A stretch of 60,000 nucleotides of DNA, taken from Hydractinia symbiolongicarpus (taxonomy: Eukaryota > Cnidaria > Hydrozoa > Anthoathecata > Hydractiniidae). The stretch covers positions 24,740,001 through 24,800,000 of the forward strand of contig NC_079883.1 in assembly GCF_029227915.1 (NCBI RefSeq), given 5' to 3'. Positions 18,112 to 29,006 of this stretch are shown here, in pieces. The notes beneath the pieces are model-generated. The model ran no database searches and was not told the DNA's origin. It saw only the letters and a list, made by a program, of their open reading frames with translations. Every line of letters begins with the position of its first letter. The stretch's first letter is position 1. Position numbers and translations under genes: made by a program.

Positions 18112-21100
18112 CAACCTCGTCCCCAGGGCATCTTGTATCTTTTCTGACCCCGGGACGGCGATACGAACATGGCCCTGGAGGAGGCTGGTCCGATATGAAA
18201 CCTGATTGGCGCGGATATGTCAAATAATTATTGCGTCATACAAAACATTTTGGCGAGGCGGCGAGTCTGTGACCAACAGGAGGAAGCTGTTCGTTTTAAA
18301 ATGGCGGAGGTGTATCAGCAGTATCAAGTTTTTTTTAAAGTGAAAAATTTAATAAAAAGCATTACTAAGCAATGAGAGTATAAAATAAGACATCATAAAG
18401 TAATACTGCTTACATGACAATATTTCAATAGCTGGGAATGTTTAATAAAGCTAGAAAAGTTGTTAGCTAGCACACTATACCTAACACACTATCAAGGTAA
18501 GAACAAAAGAAAGAAACTCAATTTGTTTCCAAGTTGCCAGGTTTGATTTGCAGCTTTTTGCAAAGACTGACGTTGCATAAAATTGCCGCCCATGTCCTTT
18601 ATAGACAAAATAATTTTGCACAAAGTATCGAAAATGTTTTTTTTTTACAAAATATATATACATTACGTTTTAAATTATATCAGGTTGTTATTAGTGGGCA
18701 TGTTTTATTACCTTATATGCTTTGGTTACTATAAAAGATATAAAAAGCCAATAGGTTAACCGTCGGAGCCATTTTATCATTGAATGCACATTTATCCGGC
18801 CTAATTCAAGAAAATTCAAATTGCAAAAGCTTCAGTAAAAAAATAAAGTTATTGACTTGAAACTTGTTAAGGAGTACCTTTAAACCTATCTGATAAAATA
18901 TAAAATTACACCAGGCATGAAAAATTTAAAAAGCCATTTTGAGGAAGAGAAAAAGGTAGGAAGATTTTCTTAAACTGATTCTTGCTAGGCCTTTTTTAAC
19001 ACGCTATGAAGAAATTTCAGAAAATCGAACTCAATCAAATTTTATTGAGCGCTCAATTAGGCATATGGTTAAATCCAGGATGTATTGAAGATGGTGGTAG
19101 ATATTTAACAGCTCACCACTGTGATATATTATCTCAAGAGTTTTAATACAAATTACAAAGAAGTGAACATAAAAAATCACAAAAAAAGTCTAAACCGAGT
19201 ATATAGTTTATAAAGCGTCCCATAACTTCAGTAAAAATTAAAATATTGACTTGAGATTTGGTATGATATGGTTTTAGATTGGTTTGATGAAATTGAGCCA
19301 AAAAATAGTTCTATTATCATCATACATTCTGAGTTTCAGAATTTAGCCCTTTTCAAAGACGCCGATAAGCCGTTTTGACAGCATATCAATTTTGACCAAG
19401 ATACAGATTCAGAAAATTTTAAAAGCTATTCTAACCTCAGAAATGTCAGATAAGATTCAACCTAAAATTATGCTAGTAAACAAAAAATTTAGTTGCAAGG
19501 AATGTCTCTTTGATGACATCTTTTTGTTATAGGATGCTCTTATGAGAATACTGAATTAATCTTCACGGTTAGCTAGTTTGGCATTTTAAATATTTTCCAA
19601 GCAGAATAATAACAATAAATAGATGTATATATCAATAAAAATCGATTTTTGAACAGCAGCAAAATTTTGATGAGCTCTAAAAAGTGCGAATTTATGAAAC
19701 TAATTTTGGTCCAAAATCCCCAAAATAATTTCCTCAAAAAATTATTCCCGAAACATTTTTTTCTCAAGGTATATCAATTCTTTCTAAACTATTAAGGCAG
19801 TTATACATTAAATCGAGAAAACAGATCACACGCAGACTTGTCGTTCTCGATTTTCAAACCAGCATAATGCTTTTGATAAAATTTTTGAATTATTTATGTT
19901 TTAAACAGAAAAAAACCTTGTTTTTGTATAAATTAGATGCAAATTAAGTGTATATACAAAATAAATGTGAGCTTGCTGAGTAAAAAATAAAAAAGCTGCA
20001 AGGCGTTTTAAAACATGTCATTAAGAAAAGAAAAAGCAGAATTTATCAGTAATGGGTGGCTTTTTGGAAATGTTAAGGCCACAAATGTAAAAGAAAAAAA
20101 TACTTCTAAAGTAAATACTCTTCTGAAGCCTTTTTCACCCAATATAACTGCAAGCAGTGAGTCCACCATAGTTGAATTCAGTTTCAGCTAAGTATTGTTT
20201 AAATACAGCAAAATCTTTGTCATCATATAAAAGCAGTAATGCAGACACAGATATGAACTCACGGTAAATGAGAATTCTAAAGTTCAGCCAAAATGAATAA
20301 AAAATGTAAATGTTAATATGAGGTTAAATTTCTGCCTAGCTACTTTCAGTCGGGCACCTAGAATGATACGAACATTTGAAAATTATGTAGCCATATCTGC
20401 ACCTTAGAGAACCAACGAAGTGCTATGTTCAGATGGGCAAATCATTTACTAATTTCCAAGTTTCCCCTAGCTACAAGTTTTGCAACCCAGTGCTTGCTAG
20501 TCAACCAATTCAGTGAAATACACATAACTAAATTGCTTGAATTTCTTCAAGTAAACAGCAGCCTAAATAACATTATTGTATATTTATACATTTACACAAA
20601 ACAATCAAGGGCAATATGCGAGAAGTTTGTGTGTTGCGTTTGTGGCGCCGTAGATTAGTGGTTATAGCTCTCGTACTCTGTGCGGGAGACCGGGGTTCGA
20701 TTCCTCTTGACGGCGATTCAACATGGGCGAGTGAATGTTACCATAGCCCCGGGTTAACCCAAGCCATGTGAGGGAAATTGGGAAGATGGCACACTGTGTG
20801 GGCCGTTGGATGTTGCCGGGAGTTGTCTGGTAGAGCGCGGGCTCTAATTGGGTCTGCGTAGCTCAAAATGAGCATTAAATACTCTAGGACTCTCCATCTA
20901 CGCCATGGCCCCTCCTGGAAATAATAGACAGGGTATATCCCTCGATATTTGTGAGGCTAGCCATGTAAAATATGCACATCTATCTATCTATCTATGAGAG
21001 GAATCAAAACAAACTCGCCGCACGCATCTGTGACGTAAAAGGCCGATCTCGCTTAGCTCTGCAAGGTTATATTAAAACTTTGGTACATTGAGACAAATCT

Positions 21101-21227
21101 CATTAAATATTACACACAGAAATACTGTGTATTGGAGGGTCACGTGACGAGGCCTCCTCCAGGGCCATGTTCGTATCGCCGTCCCGGGGTCAGAAAAGAT
21201 ATACAAGATGCCCTGGGGACGAGGTTG
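18112..21227. mobile_element. Non-autonomous DNA transposon with ~82-bp inverted repeats and 9-bp target duplication
   Basis: Both ends read CAACCTCGTCCCCAGGGCAT inward and stay nearly identical for about 82 bp, through CCCGGGACGGCGATACGAAC and CCCTGGAGGAGG (18112-18195 and 21144-21227). AACTGTGCC flanks the element at 18103-18111 and 21228-21236, and the satellite resumes on the right. Long GC-rich ends with a 9-bp duplication fit Mutator-like elements best, but that assignment is inference. The interior is AT-rich without a transposase; two similar blocks containing TTCAGTAAAAA and TTGACTTGA are at about 18830 and 19226. Confidence 0.85.
20645..20997 (+). mobile_element. tRNA-derived SINE
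   Basis: The head GCGCCGTAGATTAGTGGTTA resembles an RNA polymerase III A box, and GGGGTTCGATTCC about 35 bp later is a good B box, in the right order for a tRNA-like promoter. A GC-richer body of about 270 bp follows and ends in an (ATCT)n tail (CTATCTATCTATCTATGAG). The folded head is not a complete functional tRNA, so this is a SINE rather than a tRNA gene. It sits inside the 18112-21227 transposon. Confidence 0.75.
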
Positions 21228-21236
21228 AACTGTGCC

Positions 21237-21300
21237 AAATTTTGTCGAAAACAAATACGAATTTTGGCCTGAAACGTCATTTAGATGACTTCCCAGTACT
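21237..21300 (+). repeat. Tandem satellite, about 128-bp unit (right end)
   Basis: The sequence AAATTTTGTCGAAAACAAAT followed by TTTTGGCCTGAAACGTCATT continues the satellite unit broken at 18111 and then fades out. Confidence 0.65.
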
Positions 21301-22329
21301 TAGGGAGCTTGGGTACGAAGTTTAAATCTGTGACGTTGCAATTGACCATTTAGGACAGGGTTAGTTAATTAGTCAGTTATACCAAACTATCCTCCTCTCA
21401 GAGCAACGTGAAATCCCAGGGTCGATTTTTTCTCAAAAATTGCTCTGAAAGAAAAAAACGACGGCTTTAAAGAATTTCCTACGCCTTCGGGCGCAGAAAT
21501 TCAATAACGCTACACTTTCACGGTCATTTTTAAGTACACAGGTTTCCACTCAGACAAAATTGTTACATTACACATTCGTTTGAGTGGAAACCTGCCTTCG
21601 CTCTCCTAGCAGATTAAAACACGTTAAATTATGTTTGCTCAGGTGAGTGGGACCACTCGCGCTCAAAGTATTACAAAAAAGGATTTTCCGACAATGTTCA
21701 CGACAATAAAGTAAACAATAAAAGAGTGCGGTCATTTTTCTATCCGTAGAAAATTCGTTTGCAATCCAGCGTAATTTTTCCCACCTTAACTATTTCGATT
21801 TCTCAGTGGCAAGAAAAATTATGCTGGGTCTCCTGGTCACCGTTTGATTTGTTGATTGAAAACTTGTGAAATAACTTTCAATGTCTTAGTGTGTGCTTTA
21901 TTAATTTGACTACATAAATTACCGAATATATTAAGTTAAAAGCTTTTTAGCTTCTACCGCTAACATCCTAGAAATAACTGTAGCTATTACTTGTGTATCT
22001 TTGGCTTGTTGATATTGTGTTTATAGCTACGCAACTGCTTTCTTAAGAAGAAGATCACGGAATTGTCGGATAGCCTTTTGATATATACTTGACGCATTTG
22101 GAGAAAATTGTGTATTGTGTATTGTAAATTGTGTCTTAATCTTGACGAAATCCGGTCCGCTACACCATCTTTACTTAAGACTTTTTCGGTCAGTTTCCTA
22201 ATTATCTAACTTGTAAACTGAGTAAACACTAGCCTGGACCTTAATTTTATGATTTTGCATGTTTTTGGAATATTTGTTTTCAGCTCGCAGAGCTGTTGCT
22301 TTTATAAGATATAGCTTTACATTATATGT
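21301..22329. other. Spacer with one short inverted repeat
   Basis: No gene is recognised. At 21539-21592 AGGTTTCCACTCA and its reverse complement TGAGTGGAAACCT face each other across about 28 bp, which could be the abutting ends of small elements or a hairpin. Confidence 0.4.
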
Positions 22330-22377
22330 TTAATTTCGAAGTAGACCATTTTGTTTCACCCACCAAAGTTTTGTAAA

Positions 22378-22456
22378 GATTGGAGACAAGTCTTTTTTGC
22401 AGCAAAACAAATCTTAGTAAGATTTGTTTTGCTGCAAAAAAGACTTGTCTCCAATC
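22378..22456. repeat. Perfect 39-bp palindrome with 1-base centre
   Basis: The left arm (22378-22416) starts GATTGGAGACAAG and ends AATCTTA. The right arm (22418-22456) is its exact reverse complement and the single centre base is 22417. It falls in the 5' part of the hAT remnant and has no mismatches. Confidence 0.97.
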
Positions 22457-22875
22457 CAAAAAATCAATTTGACACATTTGTAAATTTCTATTTTAACGAC
22501 TTTCCCAACCCTTTAACTATTTCAAATGAGCTAGAGGTGTGGGTAACCTTTTGGCAAAATATGGAAAAAGAAAATCCTGAATCCATTCCAAACTCCATTG
22601 AAGCTACTCTTAAAGCTTTCCCTCGTGCAGATGGAGTCTTTAGCAACATAGAGGTGGCCCTTAGAATTTTAGCCACTATTCCCATGACTTCATGCGAGTG
22701 TGAAAGATCCTTTTCTGCAATGAGGAGACTAAAAAACTATTGCAGATCAACAATGACAGAAGAAAGGTTTAATGGTCTTGCTCTACTCCATGTTCATCTG
22801 GGTGTTCAAATAAATAAAGAAGATATAATTAATAGGTTTTCCGCCAAGGGACCACGCAGGTTAGATTTTGTCTAA
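22457..22875 (+). pseudogene. hAT transposase C-terminal (dimerisation) fragment
   Basis: The reading frame ends at 22875. It contains FPRADGVFSNIEVALRILAT, PMTSCECERSFSAMRRLKNY and RSTMTEERFNGLALLHVH. Those are the hallmarks of the hAT C-terminal dimerisation domain as found in the 52-kDa-repressor/THAP12-like (P52rIPK) group. No BED or catalytic core is present upstream. The frame formally starts near 22351 but runs through a perfect palindrome, so that upstream part is not trustworthy. AATAAA follows near 22967. Confidence 0.8.
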
Positions 22876-23712
22876 TCATTTTCTTTTTTCAACTTTTTTG
22901 ATTAACTTCCATCTCAATCTTTATTAAGATGTATTATAAGTAAGGTATTTATATATAAAAAATTTAAATAAATAAGCAACTTACCCCCACCTCTAGCCTA
23001 ATATTAAGTAAATACCCCATTTCTAGCCTAATATTAAGTAAACACCCCTTTTTCCATTTTACTGTCATTTTGACCGGTAGATATACATGTATATTTATGT
23101 ATCTGATTTGATTGATTCACTCATTCATGGTTTGGGTATGAAACTCTGATCCTTGCCATGTTTTTATTCATTCATTCATGTTAGATTCAATTTGTCCATG
23201 GTTCCATTTCATTATATTTTTGAAATTTTTGTTAATAGTTATGAAGAAAGAAGATTTTGATTTGGTTATATTTTTAATAACCTCCAATCTGCAAAAAACA
23301 TTATTTTGGTGCTGAATATGAAGAAAGAAGAATGAAGATTTTAGTTATTGCATTAATAACTTTCAATCTATAAAAAACATTATTATGGTGTTATGCTGTC
23401 TTATTGCTGGTTTGATTACAACCTTGCTAATAAATATTGTAATGTATTTTATGTTGTCATTTATTCCCCCGTTTTGATCAATTGTTCAGAATACTTAACG
23501 TGTATCGTGTATCTTAGAGAGTCGGTTTTATGGCGTTTTAGTGCTTAAAGGGCGTAAAAGGGCGTTGGCTTCCAGGGCTGCGCCCTGGACCCGTTGGGGG
23601 GCTCACAACGCCCCCCAAACCCCCAGTTGCCTAATATCTCACCGAAGGTGCGATGTTGACCCTGCGGGTCAATGCTTCGACTAAGGTTAATTTTTTTCTG
23701 GCTACGCCCCTG

Positions 23713-24049
23713 CTTACAACTAAAGAGCTTTCATATGGTAATTGCGCCATTTCCTTGAACACTTACATAAGAGATAGGAAAATGTATGTTCTAGCGCAGT
23801 CGACGGACGACAAGGGAAATTCCCTCAATTTCCGAAATCCGAAATCCGGAATCCGATATAATCCGACAATTCCGGAAATACTGATAAAATCCCACGCATG
23901 CGCAGTAGCGACTAGCGGGAATAATGCTGACATCAACAAAAATAGAGATTGCGCAAGTGAGTAGGGGAAAGTCCATAGGGTTGTGATTGCTAATTGAACT
24001 CGGGATATAATAATAAATAAACATGAGTCGACATCATGTACCAGGACTG
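23713..24049. other. Spacer between the hAT end and the Polinton
   Basis: No exon is seen. Runs such as GAAATCCGAAATCCGGAATCC at 23838-23858 are locally repetitive. Confidence 0.4.
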
Positions 24050-24063
24050 TTCAAGAGGCACCC

Positions 24064-24520
24064 ATGTTATTGCAGTGTATTTCAGACCATTTCAAGACAC
24101 AAGAAATGTGTATTGGGGCAGCGCAGAAGCGCTCCTGGATGATACTCCAGGATTTTCCGGATCATTTCAAGACACAGGAAATGTGTACTCGGGCGGTTCA
24201 AGAATATCCCAGAGCGCTTAAGGATGTTCCAGACCATTTCAATACCCAAGAAATGTGTAGCAGTACCCGCATCTGCTCGAACATGTTCCGGATCATCTCA
24301 AGACCCTGGAAATGTGTGCTGAGGCTGGTGGGCAGCACTCGCATCTGCTCGAGCATGTCCCAGATCATCTCAAGACCCTGGAAATGTGTGCCGAGGCTGT
24401 TTGGCGCATGCCTTTGATGCTCGAGTATGTCCCGGAGCATTTCAGATCCCAGGACGTGGCCCCTGGGGCCCCTCGTGGGACTTACCATAAGGTATGGAGA
24501 TCACTGACTATCTTACAACC
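24064..24520 (+). pseudogene. 23-residue-repeat protein (VPDHFKTQEMC type), broken
   Basis: About six units, mostly 59-76 bp and centred on 69 bp (23 codons), each encode a version of PDHFKTQEMCxxAVxxxPxxL. Units lie near 24090, 24166, 24235, 24294, 24363 and 24437. The frame is lost after the third unit and picked up again in another frame from about 24312 (VPDHLKTLEMCAEAV). I recall this repeat from cnidarian genomes, where it often appears close to Polinton genes; a DUF4116-like relation is possible but unverified. Function unknown. Confidence 0.55.
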
Positions 24521-24536
24521 CCGGGCTATAAGATAA

Positions 24537-24779
24537 ATGGAACAATGCGATGATTGTGAACGAGTACTCGACACCTACGACAGATGCTCCTGCGGACGGA
24601 GATTCCTCATAAAAGGTAAACTGCTTTGCTGGTACTGCTGGCATGAGTATATCACGTCTATTGGTGGCAGCTCTCCCGTGATGCTAGTTGAACTCCCTTA
24701 TCACAAAATAAAAGGATGTTCAAATTCGGTAACGAGAATGTTAACTCAAGAGACTTTTATGCCAAAGCGACTCCACTAA
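24537..24779 (+). CDS. Small Cys-rich protein of the Polinton (zinc-ribbon-like)
   Basis: The 80-codon frame starts MEQCDDCERVLDTYDRCSCG and continues with CWYCWH, giving three closely spaced Cys pairs that could bind zinc. It follows the repeat protein and overlaps the start of the next Polinton frame (24716). The C-terminal third may be translated read-through into unrelated sequence. Function unknown. Confidence 0.4.
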   Translation: MEQCDDCERVLDTYDRCSCGRRFLIKGKLLCWYCWHEYITSIGGSSPVMLVELPYHKIKGCSNSVTRMLTQETFMPKRLH

Positions 24780-25333
24780 ATATCGAAGATGTAAACATTG
24801 AAAATATCGTGCTAAGCAACCCTATCCTAGCAAACAAGGGCAAAGATGAACGCTTCGTTATTGGCTATAAAAATAGTGATAACAAGCTATCCCCTCTATT
24901 GATCAACACACCTGAAAAGCTCTATTCCAATGGTGCCTCGCGTTACGATGAGGGCTGCTCTCTTACCATGTCATTCGACATCTATAACCACCCCGAGTAG
25001 TTAGAGAAGTATGAGAGTATCCTGACCAAGGTAGAGTCCTTGGAAGGTCATTGCTTCACCACTCCTCCTGTGAAAAAAGGTAAGTACATCACCACCAAGG
25101 TGAAGGAGTGGGAGGGCAAAGTCAGAACCGACTTCCATTCCAAAAAAGTACTACTAAAACAAAGCTGCGAGTGCAAGGCCATCATCAAGCTATATGGCAT
25201 CTATAGGCAAGGTTCAAATTACTACATGCAAACCTACTTGGAGGAGTGTAAGTATAAGGTTGTCGAGTTTTATGGCTCCCGCTACCTTAGCCATTCCGAC
25301 GACGATGACGAATCCTTCGCCGTACTAGACTAG
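24716..25333 (+). pseudogene. Conserved Polinton protein of unknown function, one in-frame stop
   Basis: About 205 codons in one frame with a single TAG at 24998-25000. Before the stop the frame includes VIGYKNSDNKLSPLLINTPE; after it come EKYESILTKVESLEGHCF and an acidic tail SDDDDESFAVLD. I recognise the pattern (short basic/aromatic N-terminal half, central PLxIxTP motif) from cnidarian Polintons but know no function for it. A structural or nucleic-acid-binding role is possible. Without the stop it would be intact. Confidence 0.5.
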
Positions 25334-25345
25334 ATGTGAGAGGTT

Positions 25346-25663
25346 TTGGTATGTTGGTTGATCCAGCATACCAAAACAAACAAGAACGACGTTAAAGCAC
25401 TGAAAAAAGAAGCGAAAGCATTTAAGGCTCGTAACTACTCAACTATGAATAAGGCCGACCTACTCGAAGCGATCCGTAAGTTCAAGTATAAGGACGCTTC
25501 GACACAGACAGACGGTCCCTATTGCGTACCTTGTTGTACTATTGCTTGGCAGAAAAATCTCGAGCAATACTCGAGACAGCTCTCCGGAAAGCAGAGACGT
25601 GTTGCATATGATGATGATTTGGTGATCGATCGAGACAGCGGAGAAGTACTCGAGATCGAGTAA
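25346..25663 (+). CDS. Small Polinton protein with SAP/HeH-like helix motif
   Basis: An unbroken frame whose middle part, ARNYSTMNKADLLEAIRKF, resembles the helix-extended-loop-helix or SAP motif used to contact DNA. It is followed by an ASTQTD segment and a CVPCC cluster. It lies between the frame ending at 25333 and a minus-strand frame beginning at 26411. The true start may be an ATG farther inside (for example 25446). Function is inference from the motif only. Confidence 0.45.
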   Translation: MVCWLIQHTKTNKNDVKALKKEAKAFKARNYSTMNKADLLEAIRKFKYKDASTQTDGPYCVPCCTIAWQKNLEQYSRQLSGKQRRVAYDDDLVIDRDSGEVLEIE

Positions 25664-25761
25664 GCGGACATCTAGTGCGTTTTCAACACATTAGACCTAT
25701 GAATAAGCTGGCAGCTCCTCTAAGTACCGCTAACATACTGTACAGACTGCAAGTTTTTTTA

Positions 25762-26411
25762 TCAGCTCCTGTTACCCTCTTCACGTCCTTGCGCGACAAG
25801 CTGCTGTCGTTCCCGTTCATTGATCGTAATTCCCACGAACGAAACATTCTTATCATGGTGATGCTCATCCGTCAACATGAACTCGAGACGATCGGTGAAG
25901 CCTTTCAAGGGAAGGTATACAGGGTTATCAAAACTCCACGTAAGCATGCCTCCCCATGCGCTTAGCTCTTTGGTGGGGAGCATAGCCAGTATCTTGGATT
26001 TTTTACCATCCAGCAGGCAGTCATCTTCATCTAACTTGTCTTGCATGTCAGGATTTTCAGGTTACCTTGTAGTGTCTGAAGTTTAAGGTCAAGCCCCCTT
26101 CTTTCGCGATTGGTGGCATCGACGACGGTCCTGATCTCCCCCAACGATTGCATCGAAATATTTTCGGTGTTCTCAACTTTCTCGTACCTGTTAATGAGCC
26201 TCTTCACCCAACCCTTTTTTGGCTTGGTATAATCTGTAAAGCCCAGGTCTTGTAGGCGGCCTACACCTAGATCCTTCTCTATCGCGGAAGCTTTCCTCAG
26301 TTCACCATTGTTTTTTGTAAGCTTTATTCCATCGTAAAGAAGCTGGTTTCCTCGTTCCTCAAAAACGTCGTAATACCTCGCTGTTTGCTTTATCTCCAGC
26401 TCCACCTCCAC
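25762..26411 (-). pseudogene. Conserved Polinton protein of unknown function, frameshifted
   Basis: Two minus-strand segments in different frames, 26411-26031 and 26046-25762, abut at a frameshift near 26040. The first begins MEVELEIKQTARYYDVFEER and is helical and charged; the second includes ELSAWGGMLTWSFDNPVYLP and GFTDRLEFMLTDEHHHD. The gene runs head-to-head with the capsid gene that starts near 26424 on the other strand, so the two probably share a short divergent promoter. I recognise it as a recurrent frame in cnidarian Polintons; its function is not known to me. Confidence 0.5.
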
Positions 26412-26423
26412 TTCGTAAAGGCA

Positions 26424-27475
26424 ACATCGGTAAAGCCCTGGTTCAAAACCTTTACATAAGCTTAAACGGCCACAAAGTGCAAAACATTAGCGACTACAAT
26501 GTAATCGCAGTCTACCGGGACTTGTGGCTCCCCAAATTTGAGCGTGAGAACAATCTAATTCCTGAGGGCATCAATCTCAATGATGGTACCACCAGAGCTC
26601 TTCAAGTCAAAGCTAGCGGCCATGCAAGCAACGATGAAGAAAAGGCGATCGTGGCAGCCTATGGGAACACCTTTTGCATCCCAATTGGCAAAATGTTCGA
26701 ATTTACGAGGGATCTGCCATTCTATCAAGCGGGCTTATATGACAGGTTGCAGTTTGTACTGCACTTCGCACCATATGACCAAGTCATCAAATGCTGGTAC
26801 ACCAAAATCAGGGTCTATCGAAGCTAAGCCCGCTGATGCTGATTATAAGATCACCAACATCTGCTTCGAGTTTGATAAAGTGACAAACGAGGACCTCGCG
26901 AGTGCTATGATGTCACGCTACAGCCGTCTTGCCCTGCCCTATGAGCGTGTACTCTGCAGCAAGGTTATAACGATGAAGAAAGCTGATACGAGGTACAACC
27001 TCCAGATCGATTCTTCAGCCAAGTCTCTGAAGGGTATGCTCCTGTTTTTTGTAGATCCCGGCAAGGTCAAATTTACTCCGGCGTTAATGAGGTTTTCTAC
27101 AACCCCAAGATTGAGAAAATCTCGATCACGGTAGAAGGTGAGCCGAATGAACTGAATAGCCACGCCATGCTACACAAGGATCATCTCGAACAAGTCGTTG
27201 AACTCTTTGGTAGCCACGACTTGGAGGTAACCATCGGTCAGTTCTTCAGCCAACGTTACGCACAGTTCATTGATTTCAGAGCGACACACGATCACAGTCT
27301 CCACGGTAGTGGAAGACCATTACAGAGGTTGTCAGACGGTATAACGCTGCACATGAGCAAGAAAAATACCAAGAAAGATGACGATACAAGTGGGGATATC
27401 CGCTGCTATGTGTACTTGCTCCGAGATGCGCAGTTGAACATCTTGGATGGGCGCTTCCACTCTGTGGAATACTAG
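26424..27475 (+). pseudogene. Polinton major capsid protein (double jelly-roll), broken
   Basis: Three blocks in shifted frames cover what is normally one gene of about 350 codons. Recognisable stretches are ISDYNVIAVYRDLWLPKF (from 26483), SRLALPYERVLCSKVI (around 26915-26965) and HGSGRPLQRLSDGITLH near the 3' end, finishing at 27475. Frame changes fall near 26810-26830 and near 27060-27170. The protein family builds the virion-like shell proposed for Polintons. The copy cannot make a full protein. Identification is from memory of the family's motifs; a profile search against Polinton MCP would settle it. Confidence 0.7.
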
Positions 27476-27483
27476 AATAAACA

Positions 27484-27879
27484 ATGGCTACCTTGGCTGT
27501 AATGGCAAGAGGGGCCTTGATTAACGCCCTGGCATTCTCAAGAAGTAATTTCCTATTCTTCAAGCTGTCGGGGCATGGCGAGGCACGTAAGAGGCACGAT
27601 AAATCGATCGAACAACTCCAGGCTGCCAAGGCAGCTTGGGTACGTGACAGACAGGCAAAGATCGACTGGTACAATCAGCAGCGAGAGCTTAAGCGTCAAG
27701 CTGGCGAAAATTTAAAAAATCTAGATCAGGGTTTGCGAGACTACTATATCGCGACGATCGAGAAAACCCTTAAGTTATCCGACTTCTACACACCAAGCAA
27801 ACAGCAACAAGACGGTGAGCTGACGTTCATCGTAGGGTCCCTGGCTATCCTCGGTTTCGCGGTATACAAGTATATGTAA
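27484..27879 (+). CDS. Small Polinton protein with C-terminal membrane segment, intact
   Basis: The 131-codon frame starts 8 bp after the capsid stop. It has a small hydrophobic N-terminal part (ALINALAFSRSNFLFFKLSG), a charged helical middle that should form a coiled coil (EQLQAAKAAWVRDRQAK), and a C-terminal hydrophobic segment GSLAILGFAVYKYM. This is one of the few unbroken genes of the element. It is a recurrent neighbour of the capsid gene, so a virion-associated role is a reasonable guess, no more. Confidence 0.55.
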   Translation: MATLAVMARGALINALAFSRSNFLFFKLSGHGEARKRHDKSIEQLQAAKAAWVRDRQAKIDWYNQQRELKRQAGENLKNLDQGLRDYYIATIEKTLKLSDFYTPSKQQQDGELTFIVGSLAILGFAVYKYM

Positions 27880-27903
27880 GGAACATTTTTGACATGTAAT
27901 AAA

Positions 27904-28886
27904 CATGTCGAAAGTAAAAGCACATATCCTCACAGAAGAAGAGAAGGAAAAACTAAGAAGTATCTATTACCAACCCGAACATCTTTGGACTGGTCGAAAA
28001 GCCATCAAACTACTCACTGCGCAAAGTGGACAAAGCTGACTCATCAATTCCTGTGGCTAAAACATAACAAAGGCCCTAAGCGCATCAACTACGCACATTT
28101 CACTATCACAAAGCCCAACGAAATGCACCAATTTGACTTGCTGTAAATGCTCCACGATGAAGTGTATAGCAACACGTATAAATTTATACTCACGGGCATT
28201 GATGTGGCTTCGAGGTACAAGGTAGCGAGACCATTGAGAACCAAAAAGGCTAGCGAGGTTGCGGACATGCTTAGGGACATATACAAGGCCGGAAATTTAC
28301 GATATCCAATTATATTTCAATGCGACAACGGTAGCGAGTTCAAGTCTGCCGTGAGCAAGCTGCTAGAAAACAAAGGTGTCAAGATAAAGCGTGAAACGAC
28401 CAAATACCACCACACTTTCACGGCGTTTGTCGAATCGTATAACAAAGTGCTTGCGGAGAGACTCTTTGAACCTCAAGATGCGCAAGAGTTGGTCACTGAC
28501 GAACAGAGTAGTACATGCGTTAAACACTTACTATCGGCAAGGGGTTGAACAACACCAAAACCGCGATGATTGGTATGAAACCTTCGAAAGCGATCAAGCT
28601 TGAGGATGTGCCGCTTACGAAAAGCGAAGGCCATCCTGAAGAAAAGCCTCTACCCGAGGATGGTCTATACTTGTACTTGCTGCAGCTCGGAGAAGAGCAT
28701 GGTGATGCTAAAAGACGTGCAACAGACACTTGGTGGAGCAAGAAAACGTATAAACTCGACCGTATTGGGACAGGTACACGTCTCCTTTACTATTTGAAAG
28801 ATGGGCCCGAATGTAGTTTTGTGGCGGGGGAGTTGATGCTAGTACCAGAGGGTGTTGACGTACCTCCGGAGCATGTTAAAAAGTGA
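27904..28886 (+). pseudogene. Polinton retroviral-type integrase, broken
   Basis: DDE integrase that would insert the element. The N-terminal part starts near 27904. The first acidic residue is in MHQFDLL, just before a TAA at 28144-28146; the second is in FQCDNGSEFKSA; the third is the Glu of FTAFVESYNK. The C-terminal part (28545-28886) contains KAIKLEDVPL and a chromo-like end, GPECSFVAGELMLVPEG. Breaks: a frameshift near 28030, the stop at 28144 and a frameshift near 28500-28545. All three catalytic residues are still readable but the frame is not. Confidence 0.85.
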
Positions 28887-29006
28887 TAAATTTCTCGAGC
28901 CAGATAGTCATTTCATCAAGTCCCCCGCTGCAGGGGGACTTGCTCAGTTGATACTTGTGAGCGTAATTATTGTGGCTTTTATAACCCACAAAAAACATGT
29001 GCGCGC

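Larger units (their letters stand above)
22330..23712 (+). mobile_element. Truncated hAT transposon (3' part with its right end)
   Basis: The segment begins within a coding-like stretch, includes the hAT C-terminal domain (separate entry), runs through a GC-rich tail (GGGCTGCGCCCTGGACCCGT, GCCCCCCAAACCCCC) and ends CTGGCTACGCCCCTG. The reverse complement of that end, CAGGGGCGTAGCCAG, is a typical hAT terminus. I do not find a matching left end in the window, so the 5' part is missing and the 8-bp duplication cannot be checked. Confidence 0.65.

Noticed and set aside
20645-20720. A tRNA gene
   Set aside because: A and B boxes are present, but the acceptor and anticodon stems do not pair as a functional tRNA and a SINE body and tail follow.
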